NCBI GenBank assembly: GCA_029747015.1
Contig: JAKOGI010000178.1
Coordinates: forward strand, 788,069-852,068
DNA: 64,000 nt
Direction: 5' to 3'
DNA from: Carnegiea gigantea
Lineage: Eukaryota > Streptophyta > Magnoliopsida > Caryophyllales > Cactaceae
A program made the translations under genes and the position numbers. Within the stretch, counting starts at the first letter, position 1, and every line of letters begins with the position of its first letter. The notes under the pieces are model-generated. The model saw only the letters and a list, made by a program, of their open reading frames with translations. It searched no databases and was not told the DNA's origin. Shown here one piece after another: positions 57,511-64,000 of this stretch.

Positions 57511-58095
57511 AAATCAATATTTTATCAATCTCATGTCATCCCCCTTCCAAAGCTAGTTGGGAGTCTACTTAATGAAGTAAAATAGGTTCTTTATCTTCTA
57601 AGAGTTCTTCTTCATCTGATATGGATGTGGTCACCTTATTTTCTTGATGAATCTCATCCTCTTCTCGGTGTTGGACCACTAGTTACTTTGCTTCAAGTTG
57701 CTTTTCATGGATTTTTATGTCCTTTTTTTTGTTCGATTTCCTAGTTTAGAATAAGCATGTCTAATTCAAAGTTAAACCTTTGGAAATCTTGTTTTCCCTT
57801 CCTTCTTATTTTGGATTTGTACATGTTAAAGGGTTGTTCCCTTTTTCATGAGAATTCAAGAATCTTTTTACAAACTTTGAGAATTTCAAGACTTGCTGTT
57901 GAGGTATACAGATCAACAAGTCTATCCAAGGTTTTAGTGAAAGGAACTTTTTATCAAAGGTTTTTTGTGGAGCGTTGGGGCTCTTTTATGACTACGTAAT
58001 GTGTGTCAGGAGAAGGTTAACTTTGTGTTTGGGACTTATTAGGAGAGAACGATAGGGTAAAGCAGAGATTAAAACTCAAGCAACAACCTTGGTTT
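57511..58095 (-). other. Probable gag region of the gypsy relic, not readable
   Basis: No frame can be followed. Its place between the RT relic and a primer-site-like sequence suggests decayed gag and leader. Confidence 0.3.
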
Positions 58096-58107
58096 GCTTT
58101 TATACCA
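58096..58107 (-). promoter_or_regulatory. Degenerate primer-binding site
   Basis: GCTTTTATACCA matches the inverse tRNA-Met site GCTCTGATACCA at 10 of 12 bases, followed by AAATGA, as beside the LTR of the gag-only element (AAAATGATG). It would mark the left end of a 5' LTR for the minus-strand relic. Confidence 0.4.
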
Positions 58108-59660
58108 AATGAAGCATGCCAAAGTTGCAAATTTCAAAGTTATGGCACTCTAATAGTATTTTAAAATTTGTAACACGAGACTCTGACTATGCATAAGCTT
58201 TGTATATGGCTTGGGTTAACTTTAGTTATACAAAATCAGGGATCAAGTAACTATAGATAGGACTTAGATAAAAGAAAAGCTACCTAAAAGATATACTGAA
58301 ATTAACACCAAGACACTTGGACATAAGATTGAGACTTCAGGAGAAACACAAGCTAGTCATTAGTTCATTCATTTAATATACGATAATCAATGGTCTTCAA
58401 TAGATATAGGCTTTGCAGTTTAAAAGGAAAACAGGATTAACTCTTAGTTAAATGAAAAGACAAAAGTATTAAACTAATACACTTAATCATAAAGCATTAG
58501 AAATAGAAGGGCAGAAATTTAGAGAAGAAATACAAAAACAGGAGGGCTTATTTAGGAGTAATCCATCCCCTTAATGATTCATTTTCCACGATTAAATTCT
58601 TGTTCATGCATGTGCTCCCCTTGTGATAAGAACTTGGAATGATTTGGGTACCCTGAATTAAAGCTCAAGAATGTTGTTATTTCTTGGTGCAACAATAAAG
58701 GAAAATAAGAGCTAAGTTTTGCCTCTTAGCATCCCTTCTGAAATAATTTCAAAGTCATTATCATACACTTTGGTAGACTGCTAACTCTTATATGGAACTA
58801 CCTTTGGCAGGATTTTGGGAGCAAACCATAGATTGTTGTCAAAGCATTTAGGACTAACTTTGAGTTGGGAATTACAAAAATAACTTTTTAAACTAAAATA
58901 GAATGTGCAGCTTAGGCATGCTTTGTGTTTGATAAAAAAGAGATTAAGACTCAAGCAACAACTTGGACTCATCCTGATAGCAAATGGATTGTGTTGAACC
59001 TATGTACTTCCAAGTTGAGACAGTCTGACCAAATTGCAAAGTCTTTACTGTCATAAACTATCGATAGATTGCTAATAACTTTGGCCTAGATCTGGCTTTG
59101 GTATGCTTTTTGGAATGGACCTTTTCCCCTAAAAACAAATTTTTAAGCTAAGATAGAATTTAAACTGAGGTTTGACCATGCGCATGGACAGCTTAGACCA
59201 CTCATGCCATACGCTTCTTAAGATTAGGGTGTGGTTTAACAAATGACACCTACACCTTAGTTTACAATTTATTGGGGGCAACTAAGCTAGGCAGTGAGAA
59301 ATGGGTATGGAGGATTTGATGATGGAAGATGCTTTCCAATGGAATGAATAGCTCGTAAGATCTACATTTGGCCTTAACATTGTTGGCTTCATTTTATCCA
59401 TTCACATTAGTCTTAAAAGACTAGAAGATAAAGTGAGATAGTTGTACTAAAAATGGAAATTATCTTATGAGGTCTACATTCTATGTGGAAAACATTTGCT
59501 CATAGGTCCATTGAAGTTTGGTTAAATAATGTCAAGGACCTATAAGTTTCTTAAGTTACTTACAGGTCTATAGAGGTTTTGGAAAACATATATTTAGGTC
59601 TAAAATGATGAAGATGCCTATGTATTATTTACACAAAAATAATTTTTATGATTTTTACAA
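58108..59660. other. AT-rich, probably LTR-derived sequence
   Basis: No coding signal. A segment around 58,920-58,990 ('GAGATTAAGACTCAAGCAAC') repeats the one around 58,065-58,110, about 880 bp apart, including a second, poorer primer-site-like stretch. Otherwise nothing recognisable. Confidence 0.3.
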
Positions 59661-59861
59661 CACCACCACCACCAACATAATAAAAATACTAATACCAATG
59701 CGGGTTCATTCAAGTGGTTTCACACTTGTTTCCCTTAAGCAATGTCTCGGGTTTGAGTCTTATGAATGAAAAAAGTATATAATGGAAGAGCTCTATCCCT
59801 TATTGGGCTAACAGTAGTGCGACTCCAGTGAAATAAAGGATCCAAGATAAAAATGAACAAT

Positions 59862-59911
59862 ATGAAGAAGAAGAAGAAGAAGAAGAAGAAGAAGAAGAAG
59901 AATCCTTATTA

Positions 59912-59967
<56 letters not shown>

Positions 59968-60017
59968 ATAGTAGTAGTGGTGGTGGTGGTAGTAGTAGTA
60001 ATCATAATATTAATAAT
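59862..60017. repeat. Compound trinucleotide microsatellite (GAA)n-(TTA)n-(GGT)n
   Basis: About 13 GAA units, then about 18 TTA units, then short GTA/GGT/GTA runs. Low-complexity ORFs on both strands here are artefacts of the repeat. Confidence 0.95.
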
Positions 60018-60576
60018 AACCCCTTTCCCCTTTCCCTTATCCCACCACAACACTACCTACATTTCCTCCTCATTTGCTGCCATAACCACTACATGTTCCA
60101 TTACCACCTCTGCCTATCAAGACCAATCAAGAAAAAAAATAGGTAACATACTTCCCACTAGTTGATGTAGGAGACTTTGGGAATTGGACAAACATCCTTC
60201 CCTAAACCAACCCCTTCATCCTCCTTGTCACCACCACCTTCTTCATCCTCTTCAATGCCAACGTCTCCTCCACCCATCTCTACCAATCAATACCCACATC
60301 CCCACCTCCTCCCAAGTTTCTTTCTCCTCATTACTTGAGTTAGTGGATACTATTTATGTTTACTCAACCACTAAAGGGGAAAACTTTGGATGGTAGAGAG
60401 GTAGAACGAGAGGGATTTTGAAGTTGGTAGTGATAGGAGGATGCAAATCAAGGTGTGGGCCTTGACTTTGGGGGAAACAAGTAGAAGAGGGTCGAGTTAG
60501 CAGCTAGTACTAATGGCTAGTGTTGGTATCCAATTACGGGGGATAGAGAAAGGTGGTGGTGGTGGTGCGTGGTGGG

Positions 60577-60722
60577 AACGAGAATGATTATTATTATTAC
60601 TAGTATTAGTATTGCTGTTGCTATTGCTACTACTACTATTACTATTACTATAATTATTATTACTACTACCATTATTGTTAGCATTATTATTATTACTTCT
60701 ATTACTATTATTACTATTAATA
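60577..60722. repeat. Interrupted TTA/CTA trinucleotide microsatellite
   Basis: Mixed ATT, ACT and GTT triplets over about 145 bp, ending exactly where the LINE sequence becomes recognisable. Confidence 0.9.
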
Positions 60723-61375
60723 AGGTGAGAGAAACAACACTTAGATGGTTTGGCCATGTAAAAAGGAGTATGGATGCTCCAGTGAGGAGATATGAGAGGA
60801 TTAACATACCTGAAGATAAAAGAGTTAGGGGACGATTTAAGAAGAGTTTGGACAAGATGATTAGAGAGGACTTGAAAGTTGTAGGATTGACGGAGAATAT
60901 GGTTCAGGATAGGAGACTATGGGAAGATAAGATGAAGGCCTTAGATCATAGATAGAAGGACTCATAGTTGTCATTCAGTTGCAGTAGGTCTTTTTTTTTT
61001 TCCCCATGTGTCCAGTTTATATGCAAGTAATACGTACATTTGGGAAGAGATATTTGTTGCCTACCTCTGTTTTTTAAGGTATGGTACATTCGTTTGCTAT
61101 GTTGTACTTATATTTACGTAGTTACTATCACCTGATTTATTAGTATTTATTAGTTTATTATCTACTGTTTTTCCTTAGTTTTTTCCCATAGAAATGTTTT
61201 TATAAAAGCCTTCTTCTATAAAATATTCTTTACAAGGTCTTATTTTGTGGGTCACTTGGAATCAGCCTCTCTACAGGCAGGGATGTTGGTGGAGGTAAGG
61301 TTGCCTATATTTGGATCTCCCCATACCCCATAAAAGTGGGACCCACACTTGGAGGTGGTGGTGTTGTAGTATTAT
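60720..61375 (+). mobile_element. 5'-truncated LINE (RTE-like) 3' end, plus strand
   Basis: The coding tail at 60,720-60,953 reads 'KVRETTLRWFGHVKRSM', 'RGRFKKSLDKMIREDLK' and 'LTENMVQDRRLWEDKMK', homologous to 38,571-38,924. A 3' UTR with 'TATTTTGTGGGTCA', 'AGGTAAGGTTGCCTATATTT' and 'AAAAGTGGGACCCACACTT' ends in GGTGGTGGTGTTGTAG. The order is the mirror of 38,221-38,570. The upstream RT body is missing. Confidence 0.75.
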
Positions 61376-61421
61376 TATCATCATCATCATCATCATCATC
61401 ATCATAATCATCATCATTGCA
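61371..61421. repeat. (ATC)n microsatellite at the LINE tail
   Basis: TAT/ATC triplets directly after the LINE tail; may have grown from the tail itself. Confidence 0.9.
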
Positions 61422-61429
61422 AAAGTTAG

Positions 61430-63406
61430 GAAAATCATTTTTTAAACACATAAGCACATCTTTGTCATTTTAGGGCCTATAGTTATTTTTTTTCAAAACA
61501 TGATTGACCTGTAAATAATTTACCAAAATTAAAGGTACCCACAGTTGTTTGACCAAATCTTAATAGACATATAAACAAATTTTTGAGGCTAGGGAAAGTT
61601 ATTTAGCATCACATCGTTCCTTTGACCAAGGTGCTTTCTAGAGAAAGATTTGGAACCATAGGCTTCATAGTTCAGTCCCATAATATTGTATTTTATAGCA
61701 CATTGACAAGACTGTTGCATGTAATAAATTCTAATTTCTAGTATTTTTTATTTAGTCTTGTTTATTTCATACAAAATAATGTTAAACCAAGAGTTCACAG
61801 AAATTAGGTTCAAAACGGTGAAAAGATCAAAGAAGCATGACCAGGAGCTCAAATCAGTCAGAAGCATGGTTAAGCAAAGTTCATTATAAGGGTAATCCAG
61901 GTAATGGTATATGGGTCATTCCTCCAGATTTTGCCAGTAGCCAGTGGCATGGCTGACCGTATTAAATGGCACAACTGGCCATGTCAAGTTACACAGCTGT
62001 GTCACTTGGTATAGACGGCTGTGTCATTTGGCATGGCCATGCTAATTCCCTGTAATTTTCTAACATGCTTCCCTTTGGATGACATGGCTGACTTTCTCAT
62101 TTGGCTTTCTCATTTTCTAATTTCTATTATTTTTTATTTAGTCTTGTTTATTTCATACAAAATAATGTTAAACCAAGAGTTCGCATAAATTAGGTTCAAA
62201 ACGGTGAAAAGATCAAAGAAGCATGAACATAAGCTCAAATCAGTCAGAAGCATGGTTAAGCAAAGTTCATCATAAGGGTAATCCAGGTAATGGTATATGG
62301 ATCATTCCTCTAGATTTTGCCAGTAGCTAGTGGCATGGCTGACCGTATCAAATGGCACAACTGGCCATGTCAAGTTACACAGCTATGTCACTTGGCAGGC
62401 ATCCGTGTCATCTGGCATGGCCATGCTAGCTCCCTGTAATTTTCTAACATGTTTCCCTTTGGATGACATGGCCAGCTTTCTCATTTGGCATGAACCGAGC
62501 CACATAGGCGATGTACGAGTCTACGTATTCGCCCCTTTTTGCCCCCTTTGGAGATCATCTCTTATTGTAGTTCTCTCTTAGATTCTAGGTTTTAGTGTAA
62601 CCTCTTAAAGACACATTAGGGAAATAACTAAATTGGTTGTACTTATGTATATTAATGAACAAGAGTAAAGATTTAAATTTTTATGACTAAGTCTTTTCTT
62701 CCATTTCTTTTTAATTTACGCTTGTCTATTAGGTTATTAAATGAATTTCCTATTTGTTTGACTGCACTATGTTATTTAGTAGTTAGATTTGGTGGCGTTG
62801 ATTGTGAGTAGCCTCTATAAGCGTTACTTAATCTTGGTTAGGCCTTAACTCACCTTGTTTATGCTTTATTTTGTAGCTTTATCTTATGCCCGCCAGGCGT
62901 TCAATGAAATACTAATAAGAGCTTTCATCTGTATTTTTAGGAGATTGACTTATACTAAAAGGCGAAGTAAGTTGGCGAATGCAGGTAGAGAGAATACCTA
63001 GGATTTGATGGAAAATAGTCTAAATCCTAGTTAAGCCCTCAGTTGCCACTCTTGTATATCTAATTGGCATCACCCTAATGAAAATAGGTGGCTAGAACAA
63101 TTAGAGTAGCCTTTAAAGGGATTGGGCGATTTTTAGCAATGTAATGACTATCTCTGAATACTAGTATAGACATGGGAAGATTAGGGTTTCATCTCACCAA
63201 TTGGTTTATCTTGTATCGTCAAATCGTAACCCAAGCTCATTTTTGCATTTCTCTAACTTAATTCATTTTCTACCATCCTGTGTTTTTCCTAACTTGAAAT
63301 CTTAAGTTGGCCCTGTTATTTTAAGACATAGTTCCCTATAGGTACGACATGTACTTGCTGACCGCTAGCTGTAGCTGTACCATGCACTAGTGATTTTGAA
63401 TTAACA
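61430..63406 (+). repeat. 5' LTR of a Tat/Athila-like gypsy element (left end uncertain)
   Basis: The right end is set by '...TGAATTAACA' followed by a decayed primer site at 63,413. The LTR contains a 386-bp tandem duplication (61,733-62,487), then AT-rich sequence with 'CACCCTAATGAAAATAGGTG' and a tail resembling that of the block at 30,160-32,340. No ORF. I could not fix the left boundary; it may lie close to the LINE tail. Confidence 0.5.
61733..62487. repeat. 386-bp tandem duplication within the LTR
   Basis: Copies start at 61,733 and 62,119 ('AATTTCTAGTATTTTTTATT' and 'AATTTCTATTATTTTTTATT') and stay alignable to 'CTTTCTCATTTGGC'. Each carries several GGCATGGC/GGCCATG motifs, probably decayed forms of GGCACGGCCGTGCC. 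Confidence 0.9.
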
Positions 63407-63412
63407 AGTTTT

Positions 63413-63430
63413 TAGTGTCATTGCTAAGAA
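63413..63430 (+). promoter_or_regulatory. Decayed tRNA-Asp primer-binding site
   Basis: TAGTGTCATTGCTAAGAA compared with the usual Athila/Tat site TGGCGCCGTTGCCGGGGA: ten positions agree and all eight differences are C-to-T or G-to-A. Confidence 0.6.
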
Positions 63431-63548
63431 GTTGTTGCTAATCTGTATTGGAGTTTACTTGAGCATTCAAGACTAGACCTTTTTATTTTTTAAAAAATAC
63501 ACAAAAAAATCAAATTCAAAGAACAAAGTCCAAAATGCTTGCTTTTAA

Positions 63549-63749
63549 TTTCCCCCAAAATGAGCGTGAATTGTTTTGAAGATACTTCAATATATTACAT
63601 GTTTTTCTTATTCATTATGATTATTACATAAAGAAATAGGAAATTTTAAAATTCCCCCAAAACGGGCATGAATTATTTTGGAGATACTTCAATAGATTAC
63701 ATGTTTTTCTTATTCATTGTGGTTATTACATAAAGAAATATGGCCTATG
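63549..63749. repeat. 103-bp tandem duplication in the leader
   Basis: CCCCCAAAATGAGCGTGAAT at 63,552 and CCCCCAAAACGGGCATGAAT at 63,655, both followed by 'GATACTTCAATA' and 'TTACATGTTTTTCTTATTCA'. Confidence 0.85.
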
Positions 63750-63759
63750 AGGCTGTGAA

Positions 63760-64000
63760 TTTTAAAACTGTGCTCTATTAGAGTATTGGGATTTTTGTGC
63801 TATGAATGTTAAGGAGGCTTGGGATTTGCTTGAGTGGATGGCTTGGGATACTTGTAAATCTAAGACTAGTTATGCTTGCACCCCATCAACTCACATCCCT
63901 GATTTTAACCCTCCTTTGTGTGAGACATGCAATTCTTCTGGCCACAATAATAATTCTTGTCCTTATTATGGTATTTCCACTGATCATTACGCTGGACTTA
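63760..64000 (+). pseudogene. gag: Gag fragment of the Tat/Athila-like element (runs off the window)
   Basis: After a TAA near 63,758 the frame reads 'NCALLEYWDFCAMNVKEAWD', 'LLEWMAWDTC', then a CCHC knuckle C-ET-C-NSSG-H-NNNS-C followed by 'PYYGISTDHYAGL'. The AWDLLE motif, the knuckle and the CPYY tail are characteristic of gag in Tat/Athila-type elements. The 5' part is broken by stops; the continuation is beyond base 64,000. Confidence 0.65.

Noticed and set aside
59808..60165. Low-complexity ORFs (poly-Lys/Tyr, poly-Ile/Leu)
   Set aside because: Products of trinucleotide repeats read in different frames.
1..64000. tRNA, rRNA or snRNA genes
   Set aside because: No cloverleaf, rRNA core or snRNA motif recognised; tRNA-like matches are only the 12-18 base primer sites of retroelements.

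Overview
This window is plant nuclear heterochromatin. Nearly every recognisable piece is a transposable element of a type confined to, or typical of, seed plants: a Tekay-like chromovirus with an integrase chromodomain, a Sirevirus-type Ty1/copia element, a gag-only Ty3/gypsy derivative, Tat/Athila-like LTR sequence with a decayed tRNA-Asp primer site, and 5'-truncated LINEs. I see no intact host gene, no tRNA or rRNA gene, no CRISPR array and no prokaryotic feature. A flowering plant, probably a eudicot, is the safe reading. The species cannot be told from the sequence.

Layout. 1-8,497 (+): internal region and 3' LTR of a decayed Tekay-like element; its 5' LTR lies outside the window. It carries an extra ORF upstream of gag. 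8,498-10,382: relic of an older minus-strand gypsy element. 10,383-10,506 and 16,826-22,806: a strongly diverged tandem repeat with a period of about 144 bp (about 40 units), split by an old minus-strand gypsy element at 10,507-16,825. 22,807-37,688: a pile of minus-strand Tekay-like LTRs. Inserted in it are a young gag-only retrotransposon (24,888-29,968, perfect GTTCT target duplication) and AT-rich Tat/Athila-like LTR sequence (about 30,160-32,340). 37,689-42,833: about 5 kb of non-coding DNA between a polypurine tract and a primer-binding site, which looks like the inside of a LARD-type (large retrotransposon derivative) element and holds a LINE fragment. 43,076-53,827 (-): a nearly complete Sirevirus with gag, pol and an extra downstream ORF. 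53,828-54,213 (-): pseudogene resembling a GRF-type zinc-finger protein. 54,214-59,660: old repeats, including a 440-bp tandem duplication and a gypsy pol relic. 59,860-61,430: trinucleotide arrays and a plus-strand LINE 3' end. 61,430-64,000 (+): LTR, primer site, leader and the start of a gag of a Tat/Athila-like element that runs off the window.

How the parts relate. The only functional logic is that of retrotransposons. The gag-only element could move only if other gypsy elements supplied reverse transcriptase and integrase. The Sirevirus had a full enzyme set plus an accessory protein. The remaining elements are dead. Old copies have been killed mainly by C-to-T/G-to-A changes, as expected for methylated DNA. 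Frame breaks in the two young elements are almost all one-base contractions of homopolymers, which raises the possibility of residual assembly error.
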